From Lishizhenia tianjinensis (GTDB taxonomy: Bacteria > Bacteroidota > Bacteroidia > Flavobacteriales_D > Crocinitomicaceae): a stretch of DNA of 64,000 nt. Under the pieces are notes generated by a model. The model ran no database searches and was not told where the DNA came from. It saw nothing but the letters and a program-made list of their open reading frames with translations. Of the stretch, positions 16,124 to 23,798 are shown piece by piece. Every line of letters starts with the position of its first letter. The first letter of the stretch is position 1. The position numbers and the translations under genes were made by a program. The DNA is taken from contig NZ_FPAS01000001.1 in assembly GCF_900116425.1 (NCBI RefSeq), positions 372,001-436,000 of the forward strand, read 5' to 3'.

Positions 16124-16522
16124 TTAATCAGCCGTTTTGACTTCTTTTTTAGTTTGAAAAATCATGGTTAATACAAATACGATAACCCCATAAATAATTC
16201 CAAAAAGCAGTCCGGTGAACATAATTAATGCCTTAGGCGAAACGGGTGCTGCGCTAAATTCTCTTGCGAAAACGGGATTGTTTGCCAAATAACTATCTAC
16301 TAATAAGGCTTGTACTCCCGCGTTTAAAATTCCGCAGATTAAACCGAAAAAAAGTACATGGGCAATGCGGTTAGAAGTAACCTTGGTTTTAAAACCATGT
16401 GCCGCTATAAATGCATAAATGAGCCAAAATACGGGCTCTGTAACTATGGAATTGGTAAAAACGGAAAGGAGTCCTACCAAGATACCAAATGATGCGTATG
16501 AGAGAATCAATTTCCAATTCAT
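16124..16522 (-). CDS. Four-helix integral membrane protein, unknown function
   Basis: The 132-residue protein has four hydrophobic segments (about residues 4-24, 30-44, 55-76, 100-125). It has Gly-rich packing motifs (FGILVGLL, GLLFGIIYGVI) and no charged catalytic residues. It resembles unnamed small membrane proteins common in Flavobacteriales. It is divergent from the gene at 16610. Confidence 0.55.
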   Translation of the reverse strand: MNWKLILSYASFGILVGLLSVFTNSIVTEPVFWLIYAFIAAHGFKTKVTSNRIAHVLFFGLICGILNAGVQALLVDSYLANNPVFAREFSAAPVSPKALIMFTGLLFGIIYGVIVFVLTMIFQTKKEVKTAD

Positions 16523-16609
16523 GACCTGTGTTTTTTGATTGTATATACAAGTTACGGATATTCTTCGAGGAAGTAAAAAAATGTTAGATTCGCATTAAAA
16601 TCTCTTTAC

Positions 16610-17296
16610 ATGAGCACCTTCACCAAACGTTATTTCGACCCAAAAGATGAGCACAAACATTTGACCCTTGTTTGGGAACAGGGCTATAGAAATATTCATA
16701 TTTATTATTTCAAGAAACTCATTCAAGTCATAGAAGATCCTGTAGAATTAAAACGAGGAACGTGGTTTGACTCAGAAGATGTAGGAAAAGTATCGCTGGC
16801 TTTTACTCAAGATAGGCCTATGAAGATAGAACTGAAAGTAAATGGTAAAAAATATAGAACAGTAAATAAGTTGAAGCGAGAGCTGCCCAACTTTGTCTTG
16901 CTGCGTGCTCTTTTTATCATGTTTGCTACTACAAGAGCGATAGGTATAATGAGTGTGGTCAACTCCATTAATCTCTGGACGTTTTGGGAAATACTTGTCT
17001 ATAATGGAATTTTCTTTACAGGCTATTTGTTAAGTGCAATTCTCATCAAAAGTTACCCAAAAGTCTTTTATGTAGGAACCTCACTTTACGCCTTCATGGT
17101 TTTACTTCACATCCTTTCTTGGGTAAACGTTTACCCCTTAGGAATACGTTTAGATTATGATGTGTTTACTTCTATTTTCTTCTTTATCATTCAAGCCATG
17201 GTGTTGAGTTATTTTATCAGAGAATTAAAAGCAATTCGAAAATACATAGCGCCAAAGAAACCCCAACAAGAAGATGTTTTGATCGATGACATTTAA
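16610..17296 (+). CDS. Membrane protein with a soluble N-terminal domain
   Basis: Residues 1-95 are soluble and beta-rich ('KHLTLVWEQGYRNIHIYYFKK', 'RPMKIELKVNGKKYRTVNK'), and residues 97-205 have four transmembrane segments. A Lys-rich tail ends the protein. No family is recognised. The 228-residue gene is followed by a strong terminator at 17305, so it is a single-gene transcript. Confidence 0.55.
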   Translation: MSTFTKRYFDPKDEHKHLTLVWEQGYRNIHIYYFKKLIQVIEDPVELKRGTWFDSEDVGKVSLAFTQDRPMKIELKVNGKKYRTVNKLKRELPNFVLLRALFIMFATTRAIGIMSVVNSINLWTFWEILVYNGIFFTGYLLSAILIKSYPKVFYVGTSLYAFMVLLHILSWVNVYPLGIRLDYDVFTSIFFFIIQAMVLSYFIRELKAIRKYIAPKKPQQEDVLIDDI

Positions 17297-17304
17297 TTAA
17301 CATA

Positions 17305-17341
17305 AAAAGGAGCTATTCAACAAAGTACAGCTCCTTTTTTT
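17305..17341 (+). terminator. Terminator of the 16610 gene
   Basis: AAAAGGAGCT (17305) pairs perfectly with AGCTCCTTTT, loop of 14 bases, followed by a T run. Confidence 0.85.
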
Positions 17342-17402
17342 AGATCCTAAAACAAGTAATAGTCTCGGTTTTTAGTACTATATTCCATTTGATGCTTCAT
17401 TC

Positions 17403-17459
17403 TAACCTCTTAATTCCGCATTCATAACTCTTAATTCTGCATTCTTAACTCTTAATTAA
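17403..17459 (+). repeat. 21-bp tandem repeat, 2.7 units
   Basis: Units taacctcttaattccgcatt(ca), taactcttaattctgcatt(ct) and taactcttaattaaa lie in direct succession just after the dioxygenase gene stop. Confidence 0.75.
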
Positions 17460-17463
17460 AATA

Positions 17464-18366
17464 CTATCCTTTCTCCGAAACAATAAAACTTCGTTCACTA
17501 AAGGCTGGAATACTTGGTTCTCCTTCGTAGAAGTATTCTATACTGTCTTTGGATGTGGTGAGTCCTAAAGTGTACAAAATAGGTACAAAGTGATCGGGAG
17601 TTGGAGCGGCTAATTTTCCAAGTTTATGACTACTTTGATATTTGATCAAATTCTCAAAGTTACGTTGGTCAATTTGTTGCTTGAGCCAATAATCGTATTC
17701 AGCTTCCCAACAGTAGGGCGACATGTCGTTTTTTTGCATTTTACTCATGGCCAATTGAAGGTTGTGAATCAAAGATCCACTTCCTATAATTAACACCCCT
17801 TTTTGACGAAGCGTAGCCAATTGTTTTCCTAATTCATAGTGATAAGAAGGGTCTGCATAATAATCCAAACTCATTTGAAAAACAGGGACATCTCCTTCAG
17901 GGAAAAGGTGCATTAACATGGGCCAAGCTCCGTGGTCAAGCCCCCAATCGTCTGTTGTTTTAACCTCAGGTATGAGTTCATGTATCTCTTGAGCTATTTC
18001 TGGTGCTCCAAATGCTTTGTATTTTGGATCGTAATAATGTTCTGGAAAACCGTAGTAATCGTAAATCTGTTCTTGTTCTAAAGAAGAGTTTACAAAGGTA
18101 CCGCGTGTACACCAATGGGCAGAAACGACCAATGCAGCTTTCACATCGTAATTCGCCTTTAGATCTTTTCCTAAATTAAAAAGGGTGTTCCAAAACGGAC
18201 GTTCTTCCTTACTTAAAGGAATATCCATAGGGTTGCCATGAGAGGTAAATAAAACGGGCATCTTTTTACTTTGCAAGGGAAGTTTCTCCGCAAATCGATT
18301 TAAACATCCTAAATTACTCATCACCGATAATGCTAAAGTTGATTTTATAAAGTCGTTTCTTTTCAT
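17464..18366 (-). CDS. ygiD: Class III extradiol dioxygenase (4,5-DOPA dioxygenase / YgiD type)
   Basis: The 300-residue protein is of the LigB/YgiD superfamily, which cleaves catechol rings using Fe(II) or Zn(II) and extends the ring with O2. Expected metal-site motifs are present: 'SHGNPM' (His near residue 43), 'SAHWCTRG' (His near 102), 'DHGAWPML' and a late His in 'GSGSLIHNL'. The N-terminus 'MKRNDFIKSTLALSVMSNLGCL' looks like a Tat-like or lipoprotein-type leader, unusual for E. coli YgiD. It is 13 bp downstream of the SDR gene and probably in its operon under the HxlR regulator. Confidence 0.85.
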   Translation of the reverse strand: MKRNDFIKSTLALSVMSNLGCLNRFAEKLPLQSKKMPVLFTSHGNPMDIPLSKEERPFWNTLFNLGKDLKANYDVKAALVVSAHWCTRGTFVNSSLEQEQIYDYYGFPEHYYDPKYKAFGAPEIAQEIHELIPEVKTTDDWGLDHGAWPMLMHLFPEGDVPVFQMSLDYYADPSYHYELGKQLATLRQKGVLIIGSGSLIHNLQLAMSKMQKNDMSPYCWEAEYDYWLKQQIDQRNFENLIKYQSSHKLGKLAAPTPDHFVPILYTLGLTTSKDSIEYFYEGEPSIPAFSERSFIVSEKG

Positions 18367-18379
18367 GGTGTGTTATAAA

Positions 18380-19252
18380 TTATTTTCCGTAAACAGTATT
18401 TACGAATTCTTCCAGGGTCGTTGCTTTTCTACCCAATAAATCATTGATAGTCGTTGAACTTACTGCCAATTCTCCATCTGCTTGTGCCTTGGCAAATCCA
18501 GCAAACATGTGTACGTAACCTTCAGGAACATTTAATCCTAAAAGGGTAGAGGTGTATTCTTCAACACTTGGAGAAGTGTAGTTAATTTGTGTTCCCGTTA
18601 CTTTAGAAATAGCATCTGCAACATCTTGGTAGCTGTAATTTTCTTCGTTAGAGAATTCTAATACCTGAGTTTCTTGCGGTTCATTTACTAAAATTTGAGC
18701 AGTCGCTTCTGCCATGTCCTCTCGTAAAACAAAACCGGCTTTTCCATTTTCAGCAGGAAGATAGATGTTTTTCTGATCCAAAACTTGCTCACCAATAAAT
18801 ACAGGAACAAAATCCATGTATAAGTTGTTGCGCAATATCGTATGAGAAATACCTGATTCTTTTAAAAGTTCTTCAGTACGCAAATGTGCTTCAGCAACAA
18901 AGGCAATAGGTGAAGAAGATGTATTGTTCTGGCGTTCAAAACTGGTGTAAACGATATGCCCAACACCTGCTGCTTTGGCTGCTTCCATTACATTCTCATG
19001 TTGGGGTAAACGTTTTTCAACATCGCTGGCAGAAATGAATAGTAATTGATCTATGCCTTGGAATGCCGTTTTCAAACTTTCTACATTGTCGTAATCTCCT
19101 ATGCGTAGTTCTACACCTTTATCTTTCAAATCTTGAGCTTTTGCTTCATCTCTCACTAAAGCTACAATTTGATTAGCAGCTACGCCTTTGTTCAATAAAT
19201 GTTTAATGGTTAAACCACCGTAATTTCCTGTTGCTCCTGTTATTAGTATCAT
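18380..19252 (-). CDS. NmrA-like SDR oxidoreductase (quinone-oxidoreductase type)
   Basis: The 290-residue protein begins with the nucleotide-binding signature 'ILITGATGNYGGLTIKHLL' and lacks the Tyr-x-x-x-Lys of classical SDRs, as in the NmrA/QorB-type NAD(P)H-binding group. 'VYTSFERQN' and 'SGISHTILRNNLYMD' are further family marks. It likely reduces or senses quinones using NAD(P)H in the cytoplasm. A HxlR regulator is transcribed divergently, which is the usual arrangement for this gene pair (electrophile/quinone response). Confidence 0.85.
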   Translation of the reverse strand: MILITGATGNYGGLTIKHLLNKGVAANQIVALVRDEAKAQDLKDKGVELRIGDYDNVESLKTAFQGIDQLLFISASDVEKRLPQHENVMEAAKAAGVGHIVYTSFERQNNTSSSPIAFVAEAHLRTEELLKESGISHTILRNNLYMDFVPVFIGEQVLDQKNIYLPAENGKAGFVLREDMAEATAQILVNEPQETQVLEFSNEENYSYQDVADAISKVTGTQINYTSPSVEEYTSTLLGLNVPEGYVHMFAGFAKAQADGELAVSSTTINDLLGRKATTLEEFVNTVYGK

Positions 19253-19325
19253 TTTTCTTTCTTTATGTTTGATGTAAAATTACTACCTTTGCTATATAAA
19301 AAGAAGTAAGTGTACTAAAAATAGT

Positions 19326-19343
19326 ACTATACTTTTGTATAGT
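19326..19343. promoter_or_regulatory. Operator palindrome of the HxlR regulator
   Basis: ACTATAC-TTTT-GTATAGT is a perfect inverted repeat with 7-bp arms. It overlaps a TACTTTTG (19330-19337), a match to the Bacteroidota -7 element, directly before the HxlR start and between the two divergent genes. A further GTAC-n8-GTAC lies at about 19312-19328. Confidence 0.65.
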
Positions 19344-19352
19344 TTTAGAGTT

Positions 19353-19721
19353 ATGGAGGGTTTGAAAGATTTTAAAGAGATCAATAGTTGTCCGGTACGT
19401 TATGTATTGGCCGTAAATGATGCTTTGAACGCAATTAGTGGGAAATGGAAGATGCCTATCATTGCGTCTTTATCAAAAGGGAAAATGCGTTTTAAGGACA
19501 TGGAAAATAATATTGGTAAGATTACACCCCGTATGTTATCCAAAGAATTGAAAGATTTGGAAATGAATGGAATTGTGAACCGTATTGTCCACAACTCCAC
19601 TCCTGTATTGATAGAATATGAGCTTTCCGATTCCGGTAAGGATTTGACCGAAGTGTTGAATGCCATGATAAAATGGGGACTCAAACACAGAAAAGTGAAC
19701 CTAGAAGCAGTGATGTCTTAA
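19353..19721 (+). CDS. HxlR-family transcriptional regulator
   Basis: The 122-residue winged-helix protein has the typical N-terminal Cys before the fold ('EINSCPVRYVLAVNDALNAISGKWK'), the strongly diagnostic 'GKWKMPIIASLSKGKMRF', the recognition part 'ITPRMLSKELKDLEMNGIV' and wing 'VLIEYELSDSGKDL'. HxlR proteins respond to reactive electrophiles via that Cys and typically repress or activate neighbouring oxidoreductases. The ATG at 19353 is chosen over the TTG at 19335 because the latter lies within the operator. It is divergent from the SDR-dioxygenase pair. Confidence 0.92.
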   Translation: MEGLKDFKEINSCPVRYVLAVNDALNAISGKWKMPIIASLSKGKMRFKDMENNIGKITPRMLSKELKDLEMNGIVNRIVHNSTPVLIEYELSDSGKDLTEVLNAMIKWGLKHRKVNLEAVMS

Positions 19722-20193
19722 GGCTTCTGCCATATTCCAATTTTTCTTGCTTTGGCCATTTGTTCTCGAGCAGCAAATTGACTTGCGTATTTTGTATTGG
19801 GTGGAATACGCATTTTTTGTGCATAGCCCTTTGCAATTAAAAGTTCATTTACAAATAGCGTATCAAAAACATAAACGTAGGCCAAAGTTCTACCATATTT
19901 ATCCTTGTGTTCTACATCAAATTCCAAGCGTATTTCTTTTTGATAAATAAGATCAGCTAAAAATTTCTTGGCTTCTTCGGCGTAAAATTCTTTTTCTTGA
20001 TTCCTTCCTTTAAGTTCGGGCGTATTTAGGCCTATCAAGCGAATTTTTTCACCGTTTAATTTTCATCAACTGCCCAAAAAGTATCACCATCTATGATGCG
20101 TGTAACCTTGTATTTTGCATTATTTTTTGTTGGTGTAGAACAACTTGTTACTCCAAGTGTTATTAGTATAAGGGTAACATATAAAAGTTTCAT
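19718..20193 (-). pseudogene. Thermonuclease-type lipoprotein, frameshifted near its start
   Basis: Two frames together make one Staphylococcal-nuclease-like protein. Frame one starts at the ATG at 20193: signal and lipobox 'LITLGVTSC', then 'YKVTRIIDGDTFWAVDEN' and a stop at about 20058. Frame two resumes with 'NGEKIRLIGLNTPE' and runs to 19718 with 'DKYGRTLAYVYV', 'GYAQKM' and 'FAAREQMAKARKIGIW'. A one-base slip near 20054-20060 explains the break. The catalytic Asp in the usual 'DTPE' is Asn here, while the Glu and the Arg of 'YGRTLA' are kept. This could be a genuine mutation or a base-call error; the second half alone would be a non-functional start. Confidence 0.7.
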
Positions 20194-20223
20194 AGCTTGC
20201 ATTATTCTTTAAATATAAGGGTT

Positions 20224-20254
20224 AAAGACGCTCCTCGTCAGAGCGTCTTTTTTT
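20224..20254. terminator. Hairpin between the nuclease and outer-membrane gene
   Basis: AAAGACGCTC-CTCGTCA-GAGCGTCTTT is perfect. The T run is stronger on the plus strand (seven T), yet both neighbours are on the minus strand, where only three T follow. It may end transcription of the 20258 gene weakly. Confidence 0.5.
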
Positions 20255-20257
20255 ATG

Positions 20258-21085
20258 TTAATGTTTGGGTTCCCAGATCAGTCTTAGAAAGGTACTAAAC
20301 CGTTCATGTTCTTTGTTGAGCGGAATACCCGCCACTATACCCAGCATCATCTGATCGTTGATGCCCAAACGCATTTGAGGGCGCAATACATAGGTGCTGT
20401 GGTGGCGCGCAAAGTTTTTGTTAATTTCCATACCTATAAAATTACGTGTACCATCTATCATGTAATGTACATTGGTATTGATAGCGTAGGAACTATGCCA
20501 GGTATGACCAAGTGTACCATAGCTAATATGTGGCCCGGTGTAGATTAATGTATGAAAATTTTGTCCCCAGCGTTTGGCCATGACCAAAAATGGATTGAAA
20601 ACATTCCCTTCTGGTGTAGTTAGAATTTGAGGGGTGAGTAAGAGTTCATTTATGTAACCTACAGCCATGGATGTGGCGTGTTTCTCATTGACCAGAAAAG
20701 ACCATTGCGCGGCTAGCTTTAAACTGTTTAAACCACTTCTAGCGTTGGCATTCACAGAACTATGTCCGGCCTCAAAGGAGAAGGGGAGTTCAACTTCTAA
20801 ACCTAACCTGTCCATCGGCGCCCATTCGTATTCTATCAAAGCTTCGTACTCGTCGAAGTTATCTTTGTCAGTAAGCCCAAAGCCCAGGTTCCATTCCTTT
20901 TCTCCTTTTCGGGCCCCAAGGTCGCGAATGAGGTCTATGTACAGCGGTTCGGCATGTAAAACTTTATCTTTCGGGTATTTATTTTCAATTTCTTCTATGT
21001 ATAAACTATCGCGTTGGTCTTTGTCTAATTGACTCCATGATAGGGTGCTACTTGCGCAAACAAGCAGGTAAATAATTTTTTTCAT
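20258..21085 (-). CDS. Conserved outer-membrane-type protein
   Basis: The 275-residue protein has a signal peptide (MKKIIYLLVCASSTLSWSQ) and a beta-rich remainder with alternating hydrophobics and aromatic belts, as in an outer-membrane barrel. The block 'HAEPLYIDLIRDLGARKGEKEWNLG' is one that I recognise from unnamed Bacteroidota proteins. The rest describes 'VELPFSFE', 'RNFIGMEINKNF' and 'IPLNKEHERFSTFLRLIWE'. Function unknown. The upstream gene 21138 is a common partner in these genomes. Confidence 0.7.
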   Translation of the reverse strand: MKKIIYLLVCASSTLSWSQLDKDQRDSLYIEEIENKYPKDKVLHAEPLYIDLIRDLGARKGEKEWNLGFGLTDKDNFDEYEALIEYEWAPMDRLGLEVELPFSFEAGHSSVNANARSGLNSLKLAAQWSFLVNEKHATSMAVGYINELLLTPQILTTPEGNVFNPFLVMAKRWGQNFHTLIYTGPHISYGTLGHTWHSSYAINTNVHYMIDGTRNFIGMEINKNFARHHSTYVLRPQMRLGINDQMMLGIVAGIPLNKEHERFSTFLRLIWEPKH

Positions 21086-21137
21086 TGTATAATAATTTGA
21101 TAAGTAAAAAGCCCCAAAACAGGGTATTTCGTAAGTA

Positions 21138-21587
21138 TCAAATTACTTGGGGAGGGGGAGTGAATTTTTGAGGATGTCCATCCTTAGTTTTCAAAAGATA
21201 AAGGGCAAAAACATTTTGCTTTTCTTCGTCATCTACATGGGCATGAAAGCTTGTAAAGGAGGAAGGGTAAAAATCTAATTTTGTGGATTTTTCTAAACTG
21301 GGCTGCTGGTTTTCACCATCTTGATCATCGTATTCAGCGAAAGCATTTTCAAAGCCAAGTATTTTTTCAACAAAAATTTCAAGTAAACTTTCTTGATCGT
21401 TTATGGATGTATCCTCATGGACGCGAAAAGCATTCGGATCTTTACTATCTACTGAGATGTTGATCATGTAGAGTAGTGTAAAAACCCAAAAGAATTTAAA
21501 AAAGGTGCTATGTTTTATTTTCGTTATCACTTGATTTTCGCAGGCAACAAATATAAGGGAGAGGGAGGGAAAAAAGTTGTCATACAA
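21138..21587 (-). CDS. Single-helix membrane protein, partner of 20258
   Basis: The 149-residue protein has one hydrophobic helix (about residues 28-48) after a short N-terminus, then an acidic segment 'SVDSKDPNAFRVHEDTSINDQESLLEIFVEKILGFENAF' and a Ser/His tail. I recognise the 'EDxSxNDxES..E..EKILG' pattern as a conserved Bacteroidota family that precedes the 'HAEPLYIDLIRDLGARKG' gene. The gene lies 52 bp upstream of that gene on the same strand. Start choice is uncertain; a downstream ATG is also possible. Confidence 0.5.
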   Translation of the reverse strand: MYDNFFPSLSLIFVACENQVITKIKHSTFFKFFWVFTLLYMINISVDSKDPNAFRVHEDTSINDQESLLEIFVEKILGFENAFAEYDDQDGENQQPSLEKSTKLDFYPSSFTSFHAHVDDEEKQNVFALYLLKTKDGHPQKFTPPPQVI

Positions 21588-21624
21588 TCAACCAAAAAGA
21601 ACTTAGAATCAAAGGAAAAGAAAA

Positions 21625-21646
21625 AGGCACGTTTTTACGCGTGCCT
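21625..21646 (-). terminator. Hairpin with T run on the minus strand
   Basis: AGGCACG...CGTGCCT pair around an 8-base loop, followed on the minus strand by TTTTTCTTTT. No protein gene ends just upstream. Confidence 0.6.
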
Positions 21647-21836
21647 GAATTAGGAGTTGATGTATTAAATAGTGCTGACATTTTTAATACTGTGCTCCAC
21701 GAATTAAATTAAGCTTAGGTTTTGAGTAGATAGAAGACTCAATACCCTGGTGGAATTAATGGTGAAATTGGGAGATAACCATTGAAAACCGGCTTAATCT
21801 TGGTTCGAATTTTCAAATAACGCTGGTTGTAAAAAA

Positions 21837-21866
21837 GCCTGTTCTAGCTCGAGAACCAGAACAGGC
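21837..21866 (-). terminator. Hairpin with T run on the minus strand
   Basis: GCCTGTTCT...AGAACAGGC, perfect 9-bp stem, 12-base loop, six T follow on the minus strand. It would terminate a short transcript coming from the tetR divergent region. Confidence 0.7.
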
Positions 21867-21917
21867 AATTAATTTACCTTAGAAAAGAAACGATTTCATT
21901 CTTTCTTTGGAAAGCGG

Positions 21918-21995
21918 TTAAGTAATACATTTATATATGCTTATCAACTCGCTTTTTAGTTTTATTTCCTTCAGTAAAAATAATGATTTTTTCAT
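21918..21995 (-). CDS. Possible 25-residue peptide divergent from tetR
   Basis: The frame reads MKKSLFLLKEIKLKSELISI and five more residues, starting right beside the TetR operator and followed 50 bp later by a terminator. No ribosome binding site is evident, which is normal for Bacteroidota. It is either a small hydrophobic peptide or a leader of a regulatory RNA. Support is positional only. Confidence 0.25.
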   Translation of the reverse strand: MKKSLFLLKEIKLKSELISIYKCIT

Positions 21996-22018
21996 AAGTG
22001 TTACAATATGTATCACTT
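21996..22018. promoter_or_regulatory. TetR operator palindrome
   Basis: AAGTGTTAC-AATAT-GTATCACTT has 9-bp arms with one mismatch and sits between tetR (start 22039) and the small divergent ORF. It lies just upstream of TATTTTTG (22027-22034), which matches the TAnnTTTG -7 box. Such a layout is typical of autorepression. Confidence 0.65.
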
Positions 22019-22038
22019 AAACTTTATATTTTTGGTTT

Positions 22039-22611
22039 ATGAGGGAGTATTCCACAAAGAACACCAAGTCGTTTTCGGCGAAGAGGATAGATGCTTCGGC
22101 AAATAGATTGACCATAATTAAAACCGCAAGAAAGCTATTTAAAGAAAAGGGGCCAGACACCTCTTTGAGTGAAATTGCAAAAGCTGCCAAGGTGAGTAGA
22201 GCAACGCTTTATAGAAATTTTCAAGACAAATCTGATTTGGTTTTTGCCCTCATGCTTCACAACATGGAAGAGCTAAATGCTTTTGCTCAGGGTATGGAAC
22301 AGGACGAGCATGAGTTTTTTATTCTCATCAAAAAGACAGCAGAATTACAACTTCATTATCAAGGTTTGATCCCTTATTTGCCAGAGTCTACAGATGACTT
22401 AAATAATAGTATAATCAACCTCATGAAGGGACCGGTAAAACGCGCCAAAGAAAGAGGTATACTCATGGAGAATTTTGATCCGCTAACCGACTCGGCATTA
22501 ATTGTAACCATGCTGGGAAGTGCCACCCTACAAGCCTTAGAAGTAAACCTTGAAGGGATGATGAATAGGGCTGTAGAAATAGTATTTAAGGGAATTTCAC
22601 CCAAAAGTTAA
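22039..22611 (+). CDS. TetR/AcrR-family regulator
   Basis: The 190-residue protein has the TetR helix-turn-helix: 'IIKTARKLFKEKGPDTSLSEIAKAAKVSRATLYRNFQDKSDLV' (about residues 28-70), then a helical ligand/dimer domain. The -7 box at 22027-22034 implies transcription starts almost at the ATG, so the mRNA may be leaderless. The overlapping palindrome suggests autorepression. The neighbouring target genes are not obvious; the small divergent ORF and terminator may be regulated. Confidence 0.9.
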   Translation: MREYSTKNTKSFSAKRIDASANRLTIIKTARKLFKEKGPDTSLSEIAKAAKVSRATLYRNFQDKSDLVFALMLHNMEELNAFAQGMEQDEHEFFILIKKTAELQLHYQGLIPYLPESTDDLNNSIINLMKGPVKRAKERGILMENFDPLTDSALIVTMLGSATLQALEVNLEGMMNRAVEIVFKGISPKS

Positions 22612-22832
22612 GCTTTAGTTCTAGGGTGCTTGCGACTGGGGATTTTATTGATGATTTTAGCCCAGAAAGGAATTAGAAAATAAATCATAGAAGGCACAAG
22701 AACTCCTGTTAAAATAAGCGTTCTAATGTATATGGGAAGATGCTTTATATCATTCCCTATTAAATAGGTTAAAAGTGTAATTGCTGGATAAATAGCTACC
22801 CAAACAATGAGGGTATTTCTTCTTTTCGACAT
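22608..22832 (-). CDS. Two-helix small membrane protein
   Basis: The 74-residue protein has two hydrophobic segments (about residues 7-25 and 35-55) with basic ends (MSKRRN and SRKHPRTKA). The stop overlaps the tetR end by four bases in convergent orientation. Family unknown; resembles small DUF-type membrane proteins. Composition supports a real gene. Confidence 0.5.
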   Translation of the reverse strand: MSKRRNTLIVWVAIYPAITLLTYLIGNDIKHLPIYIRTLILTGVLVPSMIYFLIPFWAKIINKIPSRKHPRTKA

Positions 22833-22962
22833 GTCGATACTTTTTGCAAAAGTACCAGTTTTAAAAGGACAAAGTAAAAGTATACGCGAGTTTTGGAGGA
22901 TATTAAACTTAAATATCTTTTAGATGACCAAAGCTAATCCACAGCCAATAAATCTACTGCGG

Positions 22963-23667
22963 TTATTTCACTTTCTTGTAATTGCTGAACCTACAGATTT
23001 CTTTAACTTGAACTTTATTCCCCAATAAACTAATAGATAACTCTGCAACTTCCTTATCTACAAAGTATTTCTTTTTAGCGGTATTAAAAGAGTAGTAAAT
23101 ATTTACCTCTAAATCTTTAACCTGAAATATGTGGAAACGCACTGGTTCTTCATTGATGAATTGTGCACGTTCTAGTTTTTTGGTTTTCTTATTAAAGTAA
23201 GCATAACCTATACATTTACCTAAGAAACTAAAAAGCTCTGGTAAACCATTGGGTTCGAAACGGAAACTAACTTTTAAATAGTTTAGATCTTCGGCTACTA
23301 TATGCCATGAGGTATCAGCAATTTTACCGCTTGCTCCATACTTGTCTTGATTATGGTTCTTATTAAAAGCTGCCCTTTCTTTTTCTGTAGGAATTCGATG
23401 GTCAACACTGTCCAAATGCCACCTTTCGCCCAGTTTTAAGGCTGGATTATAATTCGCCTTTTTAATTTTCTGTTCGTCTTTGATGTAAGTAGTCGTATGA
23501 GTATTGTACGAATATTTAGCGAGGGTATCTATCAGATGCTCTGTTAGCGTAGTTTCATTGAAATTATAGGCTTTTAGTCGTTCCAAGACCTTAGATTTCT
23601 CATCGGAAGCCATTGAACAAAAGGCATTATTTAGCAAAAGAGTGAGGATAAAAATATACTTATACAT
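22963..23667 (-). CDS. Secreted protein of unknown function
   Basis: The start at 23667 gives a signal peptide 'MYKYIFILTLLLNNAFCSMA' and avoids the 18 extra residues from 23721. The mature part (about 210 residues) has charged helices and an even beta content ('SWHIVAEDLNYLKVSFRF', 'VRFHIFQVKDLEVNIYYSF') and I do not recognise a family. It is alone, between tetR and aquaporin genes. Confidence 0.55.
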   Translation of the reverse strand: MYKYIFILTLLLNNAFCSMASDEKSKVLERLKAYNFNETTLTEHLIDTLAKYSYNTHTTTYIKDEQKIKKANYNPALKLGERWHLDSVDHRIPTEKERAAFNKNHNQDKYGASGKIADTSWHIVAEDLNYLKVSFRFEPNGLPELFSFLGKCIGYAYFNKKTKKLERAQFINEEPVRFHIFQVKDLEVNIYYSFNTAKKKYFVDKEVAELSISLLGNKVQVKEICRFSNYKKVK

Positions 23668-23798
23668 GTGCGTGTGTTTCTGGGTAAGCTTGCTTACCAT
23701 CAGAAAAGTAATAAAACTCACTAAATTTTTAGCCAGAAAAGTTGAAAATAGCTCGTCTGTGGGATAGATTTTAATTTTTCTTCCCCAAAGAAAGATAT

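Larger units (their letters stand above)
21588..22038. other. Intergenic region with two minus-strand terminators and a TetR operator
   Basis: No large ORF. Two hairpins with T runs on the minus strand (21837-21866 and 21625-21646) are separated by about 190 bp with no coding frame; this interval could be a small RNA. The region 21810-21832 contains ggttcgaatttt, a T-loop look-alike, but no tRNA can be folded around it. Confidence 0.4.

Noticed and set aside
20667-21032. 121-codon plus-strand frame within the 20258 gene
   Set aside because: Antisense shadow of a conserved outer-membrane-type protein.
21810-21832. tRNA-like T-loop ggttcgaattt
   Set aside because: No acceptor stem, anticodon stem or CCA end can be built around it.
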